Positions 1 through 9,026 of a DNA stretch of 64,000 bases are shown one piece after another. This DNA is from Flavobacteriales bacterium (GTDB taxonomy: Bacteria; Bacteroidota; Bacteroidia; Flavobacteriales_F; PHOS-HE28): assembly GCA_016710685.1 (NCBI GenBank), contig JADJVC010000034.1:62001-126000 (forward strand), in the 5' to 3' direction. Every line of letters starts with the position of its first letter. The stretch's first letter is position 1. The position numbers were made by a program, and so were the translations under genes. Under the pieces are notes generated by a model, which made no database searches, was not told the origin of the DNA, and saw only the letters and a list, made by a program, of their open reading frames with translations.

Positions 1-1124
1 CTCTCCTGCTCCCGTTCTATCGCCTCGAACAGCGCCTTGAAATTCCCCTTACCGAAGCTCTTCGCGCCCTTGCGTTGAATGATCTCATAGAACAGCGTGG
101 GGCGGTCTTCCACGGGCTTGCTGAAGAGTTGCAGCAGGTATCCTTCGTCGTCCACATCCACGAGGATGCCGAGCTCGCAAAGCGGGCCGAGGTCCTCGTC
201 GATCGGACCCGTGCGCTCCAGTAGACCTTCGTAGTAACTCGAAGGTACTTTCAGGAATTCCACGCCACGGCTCATCAAGTCGCGCACGGTTTTCACAATA
301 TCGTCCGTGGCCACGGCGATGTGCTGCACGCCTTCACCGTTGTAGAAGTCGAGGTATTCCTCTACCTGGCTGCGTTTTTTGCCCTTGGCCGGCTCGTTGA
401 TGGGGAACTTGATGCGGCCGTTGCCGTTGCTCATCACCTTGCTCATCAGCGCGCTGTACTCGGTGCTGATGTCCTTGTCGTCGAAGCTCAGCAGGTTCGC
501 GAACCCCATCACTTTCTCGTAGAACTCCACCCACTTGTTCATCTGGTTCCAGCCCACGTTCGCCACCATGTGGTCCACGTATTTCAGGCCGGCTGGCGGC
601 GGATTGTAGGCGCTTTTCCAAGGCTTGTAGCCGGGCAGGAAGGTGCCGTTGTAGTTCTTGCGTTCCACGAAAATGTGTACCGTGTCGCCGTACAGCTTGA
701 TGCCGCTCTTCACCACTTCGCCATCGGCATCTTTCTCCACAGTAGGTTCCATAAAGCTGATCGCGCCGCGCTTTATGGTTTCTTCGTAGGCCTTGCGGGA
801 ATCATCCACCCACAGCGCGATAACCTTCACGCCATCGCCGTGCTGGCGCAAGTGGTCGTTGATCGGACTGTCCTTTGTGAGCGGTGTTGTAAGCACCAAA
901 CGGATCTTGTCCTGCACGATCACGTAGCTGGTGCGGTCCTTCACGCCGGTCTCCAAACCTGCGTAAGCAAGGCTCTGGAAACCGAAGGCGGTCTTGTAGT
1001 AGTGTGCGGCCTGCTTGGCGTTGCCGACGTAGAATTCGATGTAGTCGGTGCCGAGCAGTGGCAAGAAGTCAGCCGCTGCGGGGTTGATCTTCTCGAGTTC
1101 GGGGGTTGCGGTCTGGATAGCCAT
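1..1124 (-). CDS. hpd: 4-hydroxyphenylpyruvate dioxygenase (3' end cut by window)
   Basis: Fe(II) enzyme of tyrosine breakdown that turns 4-hydroxyphenylpyruvate into homogentisate in the cytoplasm. The reverse strand from the ATG at 1124 stays open to base 1, giving about 374 residues of a family usually near 380, so only the last few residues are missing. Two vicinal-oxygen-chelate domains are visible: an N-terminal one (GTDYIEFYVGNAKQAAHYY) and a catalytic C-terminal one with the expected iron ligands in VDHMV, GVQHIAV and the Glu of TLFYEII. It lies downstream of hmgA, the next enzyme of the same pathway, with a small four-helix-bundle gene between them, so co-transcription is likely. The family assignment is secure; the exact C-terminus lies outside the window. 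Confidence 0.95.
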   Translation of the reverse strand, partial: MAIQTATPELEKINPAAADFLPLLGTDYIEFYVGNAKQAAHYYKTAFGFQSLAYAGLETGVKDRTSYVIVQDKIRLVLTTPLTKDSPINDHLRQHGDGVKVIALWVDDSRKAYEETIKRGAISFMEPTVEKDADGEVVKSGIKLYGDTVHIFVERKNYNGTFLPGYKPWKSAYNPPPAGLKYVDHMVANVGWNQMNKWVEFYEKVMGFANLLSFDDKDISTEYSALMSKVMSNGNGRIKFPINEPAKGKKRSQVEEYLDFYNGEGVQHIAVATDDIVKTVRDLMSRGVEFLKVPSSYYEGLLERTGPIDEDLGPLCELGILVDVDDEGYLLQLFSKPVEDRPTLFYEIIQRKGAKSFGKGNFKALFEAIEREQE

Positions 1125-1192
1125 GGTTGCGAATGTGTTGATCAGGAAGATCAGAAAATTGGCCGCGACGACGGCACTCGGTTTCTGATCCT

Positions 1193-1705
1193 CTACTTGC
1201 CCGATTTTTTGATCGTGGTTTGTAGTTTTGCGTTACTGGTTGAAATGATCTTGTTCAGGACCCGAACGATGGGCACTAAGTTATCGAGGCAGGATTTGGC
1301 AGCGGCCAAGTTGCGTTCTATGCAGAGGAGCAGCCAATACTCAGTTTCATCTGCCTCCTTCAATGCGATCTTCATCTTGTGAATAAAGTCCCTCAGGCTT
1401 TCGCCGTTTTGTGCTTCGCCCACCAACGCCCCAATGGCTGTGCCGGAGCGAAAAAGCTGGTTCGACACTACAAATTTCTTCTTCTCCTGCAATTCCTCGG
1501 CAAGATCCCAAATGGAAAGAGCGAAGCGAAAGGTCATGGTCACGATCGCATTGTCTTTGTAACGCGCATTGTACGATGCTGGAGCATCTGCGACGATCGA
1601 AGAGCCAAGGAGTTCATCCTCCAAAATGGCATTCTGCCATTCCTTAAGGTCCATGTGTTTCAGCTCAGTCATCCTGCCCAAGTCGTTTTGTCGCGGCAAC
1701 GGCAT
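1193..1705 (-). CDS. four-helix bundle protein (23S rRNA intervening-sequence family)
   Basis: About 170 residues of the small helical family found inside 23S rRNA intervening sequences and, in Bacteroidota, as free-standing genes of unknown role. Family marks are FRFALSIWDLAEEL, then SNQLFRSGTAIGALVGEAQNGES and KMKIALKEADETEYWLLL. I chose the ATG at 1705 because the frame upstream runs through a short repeat (GATCGTCT twice) and into the end of hmgA; an ATG at 1675 is also possible. It sits between hmgA and hpd on the same strand and interrupts an otherwise simple tyrosine-catabolism pair, which suggests insertion. No function is inferred beyond the family. Confidence 0.8.
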   Translation of the reverse strand: MPLPRQNDLGRMTELKHMDLKEWQNAILEDELLGSSIVADAPASYNARYKDNAIVTMTFRFALSIWDLAEELQEKKKFVVSNQLFRSGTAIGALVGEAQNGESLRDFIHKMKIALKEADETEYWLLLCIERNLAAAKSCLDNLVPIVRVLNKIISTSNAKLQTTIKKSGK

Positions 1706-1733
1706 TTCATTTTCTGATCGTCTGATCGTCTGA

Positions 1734-2891
1734 TTATTCCAGCCAACTCTTCCAGTACTTCCCGTCATCGATCTTCATCGCCTCCTCCGTCACCATCAGC
1801 GGCTTGAAGGTGTCCAGCATAACGGCGAGTTCATCCGTTTTCGTCTTGCCGATGCTGCGCTCCATGGCACCGGGCTGCGGGCCGTGCGGAATGCCCGCGA
1901 CGTGCAACGTAATGTCGCCGGCATCGATGTCGTTCCGGCTCATGAAGTCGCCGTCCACGTAGTAGAGGATCTCGTCGCTGTCGATGTTGCTGTGGTTGTA
2001 CGGCGCGGGAATGGATTGCGGATGATAATCGTACAGCCGTGGGCAGAAGCTGCAGATCACAAAAGCGCTCGTCTCGAAGGTCTGGTGGACGGGCGGTGGC
2101 TGGTGAACGCGGCCAGTGATCGGCTCGAAATCGTGGATGCTGAGCGCGTAGGGATAGTTGTAGCCGTCCCATCCCACCACATCGAAGGGATGCGTGGCGT
2201 AAACGAATTCGTGGATCACGTTCTGCTTTTTCACCAGCACGCGGAAGTCGCCTTTTTCATCGTGCGTCTCCAAGTTCTGCGGGCGGCGGATGTCGCGTTC
2301 GCAGAACGGGCTGCTCTCCAGCATTTGGCCGAACCAGTTGCGGTAGCGCTTCGGCGTGTACAGCGGGTGGTGGCTTTCAATCACTAAATGTCGGTTGTCG
2401 GTCGTGTCGAATTCCAAGGTGTAGATCATACCGCGGGGGATCACCAGGTAATCGCCGTACTTGAAATCGAGCGTGCCCACCAAGCTGCGCAATTTCCCGC
2501 TGCCTTTGTGGATGAAGATCAGCTCATCGCAGTCGGCGTTCTTGTAGAAGTAATCCACTTTCTTGGCCTTGGGCGCTGCGAGCGCCATGGAGACGTCGCT
2601 GTTGAACAAGAGCGTCTTTCGCGCTTTCAGGTGGTCGTTCTCAGGTTTCACCTTAAAGCCGGTGAGCCGCATGCAACGCAGGTTTTTCTCGATCGCAACT
2701 TTCGGGGTAACGTCCGTTGAGCGGATGATTTCTTTTACTTGCGTGGGGCGGTGCGTATGGTAGAGCAAGGTGCTCATACCATCAAAGCCAACGGTGCCGA
2801 ATAGTTGCTCGTAGAAAAAGCGGTCTTTGCCGTTCTTAAAGATGGTGTGCCGCTTGTGCGGAATTTTTCCGAGGGCGTGGTAAAATGGCAT
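1734..2891 (-). CDS. hmgA: homogentisate 1,2-dioxygenase
   Basis: Ring-cleaving Fe(II) dioxygenase converting homogentisate to maleylacetoacetate, the step after HPPD in tyrosine and phenylalanine degradation. The 385-residue product starts MPFYHALGKIPHKRH, contains the cupin-like core with HKGSGKLRSLVGTLDF and GDYLVIPRGMIY, and ends with the C-terminal domain containing HPQSIPAPYNHSNIDSDE and HVAGIPHGPQPGAME, where the His and Glu iron ligands of the family lie. The length fits the bacterial short form. The gene starts only a few bases after the extended frame of trhO ends; if trhO really stops at 3053 there is a separate intergenic stretch with hairpins upstream. Confidence 0.95.
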   Translation of the reverse strand: MPFYHALGKIPHKRHTIFKNGKDRFFYEQLFGTVGFDGMSTLLYHTHRPTQVKEIIRSTDVTPKVAIEKNLRCMRLTGFKVKPENDHLKARKTLLFNSDVSMALAAPKAKKVDYFYKNADCDELIFIHKGSGKLRSLVGTLDFKYGDYLVIPRGMIYTLEFDTTDNRHLVIESHHPLYTPKRYRNWFGQMLESSPFCERDIRRPQNLETHDEKGDFRVLVKKQNVIHEFVYATHPFDVVGWDGYNYPYALSIHDFEPITGRVHQPPPVHQTFETSAFVICSFCPRLYDYHPQSIPAPYNHSNIDSDEILYYVDGDFMSRNDIDAGDITLHVAGIPHGPQPGAMERSIGKTKTDELAVMLDTFKPLMVTEEAMKIDDGKYWKSWLE

Positions 2892-2895
2892 GATG

Positions 2896-4083
2896 TCAGA
2901 CAGGCATCTTGCCTGTTGCGTTTTGAGGGTGAATGTCAGTCAGGCAACGCCTGTCAATATTAACAGCAAGCCAAAGCTTGCCAAGAGTGATTTCGTCTAA
3001 TCGAAAGAACGTCAAACTTCGCGTACCTCCTTTTGATCCGATGTGATATTCCTCAGTTCCGGATGCAGCGTTCCATTTCGAGCAAGAATTCATCGGTAGT
3101 TGGTAGATCTCGCGGCAGCTCAGTGAGCAGCAGTCCGCATATTTGTTCGCGCAGTTTTCGCATTGCACAAGCAACATGTTGCACGTGGCTTCTTGACAAT
3201 TGCTAATGCGGTCGCTCTTCGTGCCGCACTGCATGCAGGTGCTCACCACATCGTCGGTGATGCGCTCGGCGAGGCGTTCATCGAACACGAAGTTCTGCCC
3301 TTTGAAGCGGCTTTCAAGACCTTGGGCTTTGATCTGCCGCGCATAGTCAATGATGCCACCGTGCAATTGGTTCACGTTTTCAAATCCGTGATGCTTCAAG
3401 TAAGCGCTGGCCTTTTCGCAGCGGATGCCGCCAGTGCAGTAGAGCAGGATCTCTGTCCGCCGACCACCTTGGTCGGTGCTAAAATTGCCCGGACCAGAAG
3501 CCTCTTCAGCTTTGCGATCCAGCATTTCCTGCACCTCTTCGATCGCCCCGCGGAACGTGTCCGCTTTCGGCAAGTATGCACCTTCGAAATGCCCGATAAG
3601 GCACTCGTAATTGTTGCGCATGTCGATCACCAGCGCGCCCTCCTCAATTTTCCGATTGAAACTTTCCGCGTCCAGATGTTCGCCCACGTTCGTCACATCG
3701 AAGGCATCATCGGCCAAGCCGTCGGCCACGATCTTGTTCCGCACTTTGATCTTTAGTTTCAAAAAGCTCTTGCCATCGTCTTCCACGGCGATCTTCCATG
3801 GCATGGCGCGGAAGGCTTCCTGCGCATCCAAGGCACTGCGGAAGGCATCCAAATTCGAAGTAGGCAAGCTGATCTGCGCGTTTACGCCTTCCTGCGAAAT
3901 GTAGATGCGGCCCAGCACGCCGAGCTGCTCCCATTCCGTGTAAAGTGCATGCCGCAGGTCCTCCGTTTCCTTCAGCCGCACATACCGGTAAAAGCTAAGC
4001 GTTGTGCGCGGCAACTCTTCTTGCTCCAGCCGTTCGCGGAGCAAGTCGGGGTGCAGCAGGTTGCGCAGGCGGTGCGTTTCCAT
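2896..4083 (-). CDS. trhO: tRNA uridine(34) hydroxylase TrhO (YceA), frameshifted C-terminus
   Basis: Oxygen-dependent hydroxylation of U34 in tRNA, the first step to 5-(carboxy)methoxyuridine. An N-terminal acylphosphatase-like domain (GRIYISQEGVNAQISLP) is followed by a rhodanese domain with the reactive-Cys loop LLYCTGGIRCEK and a Cys-rich tail (CMQCGTKSD, CENCANKYADCC). After EIYQLP, near residue 330, the frame continues for 65 residues that look non-coding and read through intergenic hairpins. One base out of register the sequence reads DEFLLEMERCIRN and stops at 3053, which looks like the true end. A single-base deletion near 3094-3099 is the simplest explanation. A -7-like TAAATTCG lies just upstream of the ATG. 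Confidence 0.9.
   Translation of the reverse strand: METHRLRNLLHPDLLRERLEQEELPRTTLSFYRYVRLKETEDLRHALYTEWEQLGVLGRIYISQEGVNAQISLPTSNLDAFRSALDAQEAFRAMPWKIAVEDDGKSFLKLKIKVRNKIVADGLADDAFDVTNVGEHLDAESFNRKIEEGALVIDMRNNYECLIGHFEGAYLPKADTFRGAIEEVQEMLDRKAEEASGPGNFSTDQGGRRTEILLYCTGGIRCEKASAYLKHHGFENVNQLHGGIIDYARQIKAQGLESRFKGQNFVFDERLAERITDDVVSTCMQCGTKSDRISNCQEATCNMLLVQCENCANKYADCCSLSCREIYQLPMNSCSKWNAASGTEEYHIGSKGGTRSLTFFRLDEITLGKLWLAVNIDRRCLTDIHPQNATGKMPV
2900..2981. repeat. three tandem small hairpins
   Basis: Three short palindromes follow one another: CAGGCA-TCT-TGCCTG (2901-2915), CAGGC-AAC-GCCTG (2941-2953) and GCAAGC-CAAA-GCTTGC (2966-2981). They lie in the space that separates trhO from hmgA if trhO ends at 3053. 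None has a U-run, so they are not classic terminators. The first two share the AGGC/GCCT word. Confidence 0.6.
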
Positions 4084-4088
4084 TGGTG

Positions 4089-4096
4089 CGAATTTA
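4089..4096 (-). promoter_or_regulatory. -7 box TAAATTCG for trhO
   Basis: On the minus strand TAAATTCG lies 5 nt before the trhO ATG. It fits the flavobacterial -7 consensus TAnnTTTG with one change (TTCG) that recurs at several genes in this window. The predicted transcript would have almost no leader. Confidence 0.4.
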
Positions 4097-4166
4097 CGGA
4101 TCCGTTCCCGGTGTCCGGCTGTCTGGTAGCTTTGGCTCCCCCCTGACCAAGGAAAATGAACACGGA

Positions 4167-5111
4167 ATGTCCAAAAAGATCCTCGTAATCGGCTCCAGCG
4201 GCCAAATTGGCACCGAACTCGTTGAAGGTCTACGGGCCCGTTTCGGTTCGGAAAACGTAGTGGCCAGCGACATTAAAGAGCCGCAGGTGAAGCAGGATGG
4301 CCCGTTCGCCATGGTGAACGCCATGGACCAGCGGGGCATCGAGCGCGTCATAGAAAAGCACGGCATAACGGAGGTTTATCTACTTGCGGCATTGCTCAGT
4401 GCTACGGCTGAAAAAGATCCGGCCTTCGCATGGAAATTGAACATGGAAAGCCTGCTCATCATTCTGGAGCTGGCGCGCGAGGGCAAACTGAAAAAAGTCT
4501 ATTGGCCCAGCAGCATCGCAGTGTTCGGCCCCACTACACCGAAGGACAATACGCCGCAACAAACGGTAACAGAGCCGAGCACGGTGTACGGCATCAGCAA
4601 GCTGGCCGGCGAAGGCTGGTGCCGCTACTACAACAAGCGCTACGGCGTGGACGTGCGCAGCATCCGCTACCCGGGCCTCATTGGTTGGAAGAGCGCGCCC
4701 GGCGGTGGCACCACGGATTACGCCGTACACATCTTCCACGAAGTGATGAAGAGCGGGGCCTACACCAGCTTTTTGGGACCGAAGAGCACCCTGCCGATGA
4801 TGTACATGCCGGATGCTATCCGAGCCACGATCGACCTGATGGAAGCGCCTTCGGAACAGGTCAAGGAGCGTGGCAGTTACAACCTGGCCGGCCTCAGCTT
4901 CAGCCCGGAGGAGATCGCTGTCGAGCTGCGGAAGCACTATCCCGACTTCAAAATGGGATACGCACCCGACGAGCGGCAAGCCTACGCGGACAGTTGGCCG
5001 CGCAGTATTGACGACAGCGCCGCCCGGAAAGACTGGGGCTGGAGGCCCGAATTCGACCTGAAGGCGATGGTGGACGACATGGTGCTGCACCTGCGGAAAA
5101 AGCTGAGCTGA
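4167..5111 (+). CDS. tdh: L-threonine 3-dehydrogenase, SDR/epimerase type
   Basis: NAD-dependent oxidation of L-threonine to 2-amino-3-oxobutyrate by the short-chain-dehydrogenase form found in Bacteroidota, unrelated to the zinc enzyme. The 314-residue product opens with the Rossmann motif VIGSSGQIGTELVEGL, has the catalytic YGISK (YxxxK) and the family blocks SIRYPGLIGWKSAPGGGTT, DYAVHIFHE and MPDAIRATIDLMEAP. The ATG at 4167 was chosen because the glycine-rich loop must sit within a few residues of the N-terminus; the longer frame upstream reads through intergenic DNA. It is divergent from trhO. A UDP-glucose epimerase-like annotation is possible but fits less well. Confidence 0.9.
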   Translation: MSKKILVIGSSGQIGTELVEGLRARFGSENVVASDIKEPQVKQDGPFAMVNAMDQRGIERVIEKHGITEVYLLAALLSATAEKDPAFAWKLNMESLLIILELAREGKLKKVYWPSSIAVFGPTTPKDNTPQQTVTEPSTVYGISKLAGEGWCRYYNKRYGVDVRSIRYPGLIGWKSAPGGGTTDYAVHIFHEVMKSGAYTSFLGPKSTLPMMYMPDAIRATIDLMEAPSEQVKERGSYNLAGLSFSPEEIAVELRKHYPDFKMGYAPDERQAYADSWPRSIDDSAARKDWGWRPEFDLKAMVDDMVLHLRKKLS

Positions 5112-5186
5112 AAAGCAATGCGTGAAACCTTGCCAGGCAGGGCCGCGTAAACAGTGGGAAGGCTCCGCGCGGGGCCATACCCGGAA

Positions 5187-6080
5187 ATGACCTTAGGAAA
5201 GCCACGCTCAGCCACCTTTGCCCTTGTGTTGGTGCTGTCCGCGCATTGTGCATTGGCCCAGGCCGGCACGGTAGCCGACACACTGAACCGCACCGACGAC
5301 ACGGGCCGCAAACAAGGCTGGTGGCAGGTGCAGGCCCCCGTGGCGAACAAGCCGGAATATCGGGCTGGGCAACTTGTGGAAGAAGGGAGCTACATGGACA
5401 ACAAGCGCGTGGGCACATGGAAGCGCTACTGGCCCAACGGAAAGGCATTAAGCGAGATCAACTACGTCCTCGGTCGCCCCAAAGGAGCTTACAAAATGTG
5501 GTATGAGGACGGGACCCCGGAAGAGGAAGGGGCCTGGGACCTGAACCGGAACACCGGTGTGTTCAAACGTTGGCATCCCAACGGGCAACTTGCGCAGGAC
5601 TTCGTGTTCGACTCCAACGGCTTACGCAACGGCGACCAGAAATACTATCGTGAAAACGGCAACTTGGAAGTGGAGGTCGCCATTCAACAGGGCAAAGAAG
5701 AAGGTGAGCTGAAACGGTATCATGCCAACGGCGACTTGGCAGAGACCGCTGAGTTTAATGATGGCGTGGCGGACGCCGGGTCCTTTAAGAGCTACGCGCC
5801 AAAACGCAAGGTGGTAGAGCTGCCCGCGCCGAAGGAAGCTGTGCCTGCACCGGCAAAAACGGCGCAGGAAGCACCCAATGGCACACTCTTTAAGGCCGAG
5901 GGCTGGAATACGCTGTACGACATGCAGCACCGCCTAGCGCAACAAGGCGAATACCGTGGCGGCAGGCTGTGGCAGGGCAAAGTTTACCGGTACGACAAGA
6001 ACGGCATCCTTACTGGTGTGGAAGTTTACGTCAATGGGCGATATGCCGGCAAAGCGCAACTTACCGACGACGACAAGTAA
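5187..6080 (+). CDS. secreted MORN-repeat (YwqK-like) protein
   Basis: A 297-residue exported protein starting MTLGKPRSATFALVLVLSA with an Ala-rich cleavage region. The body consists of repeats of the MORN_2 type: EGSYMDNKRVGTWKRYWPNG, GRPKGAYKMWYEDG, NTGVFKRWHPNG, NGDQKYYRENG, GKEEGELKRYHANG and a last copy, GKVYRYDKNG, near the C-terminus. A Pro/Ala-rich linker separates the first repeats from the last. Such proteins are common in Bacteroidota, where they are often labelled YwqK-family antitoxin; no toxin lies nearby and I do not infer that role. The start at 5187 is preferred over an upstream in-frame start because the signal peptide follows directly. Confidence 0.75.
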   Translation: MTLGKPRSATFALVLVLSAHCALAQAGTVADTLNRTDDTGRKQGWWQVQAPVANKPEYRAGQLVEEGSYMDNKRVGTWKRYWPNGKALSEINYVLGRPKGAYKMWYEDGTPEEEGAWDLNRNTGVFKRWHPNGQLAQDFVFDSNGLRNGDQKYYRENGNLEVEVAIQQGKEEGELKRYHANGDLAETAEFNDGVADAGSFKSYAPKRKVVELPAPKEAVPAPAKTAQEAPNGTLFKAEGWNTLYDMQHRLAQQGEYRGGRLWQGKVYRYDKNGILTGVEVYVNGRYAGKAQLTDDDK

Positions 6081-6139
6081 CCGGTAGTAGCATCCGCGAC
6101 CATACTTCATCGGAACCACCGTCAGCAACCCGCGTCCAC

Positions 6140-6147
6140 TACATTTG
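6140..6147 (+). promoter_or_regulatory. -7 box TACATTTG upstream of gdhA
   Basis: TACATTTG matches the Bacteroidota -7 consensus TAnnTTTG exactly and lies 67 nt before the gdhA ATG, giving a leader of about 60 nt. No clear -33 TTTG partner is visible, so this is a candidate only. Confidence 0.4.
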
Positions 6148-6214
6148 CGCCCGTCTTTAGGCCCTGATAACATTCGGGAACAAGGCGCTCAACAACTCAA
6201 AACAACCTATTTGA

Positions 6215-7582
<1,368 letters not shown>

Positions 7583-7594
7583 TCACAGAATTAT

Positions 7595-7640
7595 TTGAAC
7601 GCAAAAAGCCCCGGAAATGCCGGGGCTTTTTTGCGTTCAA
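7595..7640. terminator. bidirectional rho-independent terminator between gdhA and the bacilliredoxin gene
   Basis: A GCCCCGG / CCGGGGC stem (7608-7614 with 7620-7626) has an AAATG loop and is flanked by an A-run on the left and a T-run on the right. The pairing extends outward through TTGAACGC and GCGTTCAA with one unpaired T. It lies between the converging gdhA (+) and bacilliredoxin (-) genes and can serve both. Confidence 0.9.
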
Positions 7641-7651
7641 GAATAACAAGC

Positions 7652-8062
7652 TCAGCAGAACTCGCTGTACACCATTTTCAGGTGCTCGGCGATCATCTCC
7701 GCGCTGCGGCCTTCAATGTGGTGGCGCTCCACGAAATGCACCAGCTTGCCATCTTTGAAAAGACCGATGGCCGGGCTGCTGGGCGGGTAGGGGAGGAAAT
7801 GCTGGCGGGCCTGCATCACCGCGTCGTTGTCCACACCGGCGAAGACGGTGGTGAGGTGGTCGGGACGCTTGTCGCCTTTCAGGGAAGCCTTCACGCCTGG
7901 GCGGCAGGCTCCGGCCGCACATCCGCACACGCTGTTCACAACGCAAAGCACGGTGCCGCTCTGTTTGAATGCGGCATCCACTTGTGCGGGGGTCTTCAAT
8001 TCAGTAAAGCCCACGGTGGTGAGGTCGGCAACCATGGGGGCGGTCAATTCTGCTGGGTACAT
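7652..8062 (-). CDS. BrxA/BrxB family bacilliredoxin
   Basis: A 136-residue thioredoxin-fold protein of the YphP/YqiW (DUF1094) family; family members remove bacillithiol from oxidised proteins. The active-site signature is NSVCGCAAGACRPG, followed by the conserved HFLPYPPSSPAIGLFKDGK. The C-terminus ends EFC. Length fits the family. Whether this organism makes bacillithiol cannot be seen here. It faces gdhA across a shared terminator and has a -7 box about 20 nt upstream. Confidence 0.9.
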   Translation of the reverse strand: MYPAELTAPMVADLTTVGFTELKTPAQVDAAFKQSGTVLCVVNSVCGCAAGACRPGVKASLKGDKRPDHLTTVFAGVDNDAVMQARQHFLPYPPSSPAIGLFKDGKLVHFVERHHIEGRSAEMIAEHLKMVYSEFC

Positions 8063-8082
8063 CTGCTTTTAGTTTGAGGGTG

Positions 8083-8090
8083 CAAAGATA
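8083..8090 (-). promoter_or_regulatory. -7 box TATCTTTG for the bacilliredoxin gene
   Basis: On the minus strand TATCTTTG matches TAnnTTTG exactly and ends 20 nt before the ATG at 8062. Confidence 0.45.
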
Positions 8091-8116
8091 CTTACCATGG
8101 AAAGAAGGGGGAATGC

Positions 8117-8202
8117 AGGGGCAGTAGGCAGTGGCAGTTGGCAGCAGCAGTAGGCAGTAGCAGCGGCAGTACCAGGTACTCAGTACCCAATACACTGTAC
8201 CA
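8117..8202. repeat. GGCAGT-word and GTACC-word repeat block
   Basis: A stretch of degenerate GGCAGT repeats (AGGCAGTGGCAGTTGGCAG and similar) runs directly into degenerate TACC/GTACCCA repeats. The same two words in the same order recur at 35785-35870, so this is a dispersed intergenic element rather than chance low complexity. It fills the space between the bacilliredoxin gene and the small oxidase-cluster protein. Confidence 0.6.
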
Positions 8203-8212
8203 GAAAAAACGC

Positions 8213-8479
8213 TCAACCCTTCGCCTCACGGAACTCCTTCACGAATCCCGCGATGTGCTTTCGGAAGAAGATGAACAGCAGCACGTAAGGCACGGCCATC
8301 ATGAAGAGGATGCCTTTGTTCAATCCGGCACCTACGGCTTGGCTGCCGCCGTACACGTTGCCGCCGGGCTGGGTTTCGGCCACGGCTTTGCACATGGAGC
8401 AACCTTGCGCGAAAAGCTCAGGGCCGCAGGCAAGTATGAGCAACACCAGCAAGGGCAAGGTGAACAACCGGAGTTTCAT
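8213..8479 (-). CDS. small exported membrane protein with CSMC motif (oxidase cluster)
   Basis: An 88-residue protein with an N-terminal hydrophobic signal ending CGPELFAQG, a CSMCKAVAE motif (CxxC), and one C-terminal membrane segment (GILFMMAVPYVLLFIFF) followed by a basic tail. It is the last gene of the oxidase assembly cluster. The CxxC would face the periplasm, so a role in copper or thiol handling during oxidase maturation is possible, but this is inference from motif and position; I do not recognise a named family. A TAACTTTG box lies only 4 nt upstream of the ATG, suggesting an extra leaderless promoter. Confidence 0.7.
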   Translation of the reverse strand: MKLRLFTLPLLVLLILACGPELFAQGCSMCKAVAETQPGGNVYGGSQAVGAGLNKGILFMMAVPYVLLFIFFRKHIAGFVKEFREAKG

Positions 8480-8483
8480 GGTA

Positions 8484-8491
8484 CAAAGTTA
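8484..8491 (-). promoter_or_regulatory. -7 box TAACTTTG at the start of the small CSMC protein
   Basis: TAACTTTG on the minus strand matches the flavobacterial -7 consensus and lies 4 nt before the ATG at 8479. A transcript from it would begin about at the start codon. Confidence 0.45.
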
Positions 8492-8495
8492 GGCT

Positions 8496-9026
8496 TCAAT
8501 AGTAAGGTGCGCAGAAGAGGTAGACGGCCACCCCGGTAACGCTTACGTAAAACCAGATCGGCAAGGTCCACCGGGCGATCCGGCGGTGCTTTTCAAACTG
8601 GCCGCTGAGCGCACGAAATAGTGTGATAAGCACCAGCGGTACGATTGCGGCAGCCAGAATAATGTGTGAGATCAGGAGCGGGTAATAAACCCAACCAAAA
8701 GCGCCTTGGTATTTCACCGAAGGGAAAGCACCGTGCTGCATCACGTAGCTCACCAGAAAAATCGTACTGAGGCCAACGGCCATGCCCATCAGCCGGCGGT
8801 GCAGCAGCACGTCTTTGCGCAATATGGCGCGCCAAGCGGCGAACAGCACCAGGGCACAGCTCCCGTTGAGGTAAGCGTTCACTTTTGGCAATGCACCAGG
8901 GGAAAGGTCACCCACGTGGATGAAGTTGGGGCCGAGGTACAGGAATGCGATCACGGAAAGCAACAAGGCGCTCAAGGTCCAAATGGCCACCTTCGCGCTT
9001 TTTTCTGATAGGGCCGACCGGCTCAT
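8496..9026 (-). CDS. DUF420 membrane protein (cytochrome oxidase assembly, CtaM-like)
   Basis: A 176-residue protein with about five membrane segments of the DUF420 family, which includes Bacillus CtaM/YozB needed for heme-copper oxidase assembly. Typical features are the hydrophobic helices with conserved His in LLHRRLMG, QHGAF, LLISHIILA and EKHRRIARWTLPIW. It overlaps the upstream SCO gene by ATGA, so the two are translationally coupled. Role in copper or heme insertion is inferred from family and neighbours. Confidence 0.85.
   Translation of the reverse strand: MSRSALSEKSAKVAIWTLSALLLSVIAFLYLGPNFIHVGDLSPGALPKVNAYLNGSCALVLFAAWRAILRKDVLLHRRLMGMAVGLSTIFLVSYVMQHGAFPSVKYQGAFGWVYYPLLISHIILAAAIVPLVLITLFRALSGQFEKHRRIARWTLPIWFYVSVTGVAVYLFCAPYY

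Noticed and set aside
321..1382. Plus-strand open frame opposite hpd and the four-helix-bundle gene
   Set aside because: Antisense shadow; the minus strand carries a clear HPPD.
5187..6080. Antitoxin role for the MORN-repeat protein
   Set aside because: The label comes from a family name only; the protein is exported and no toxin gene is adjacent.
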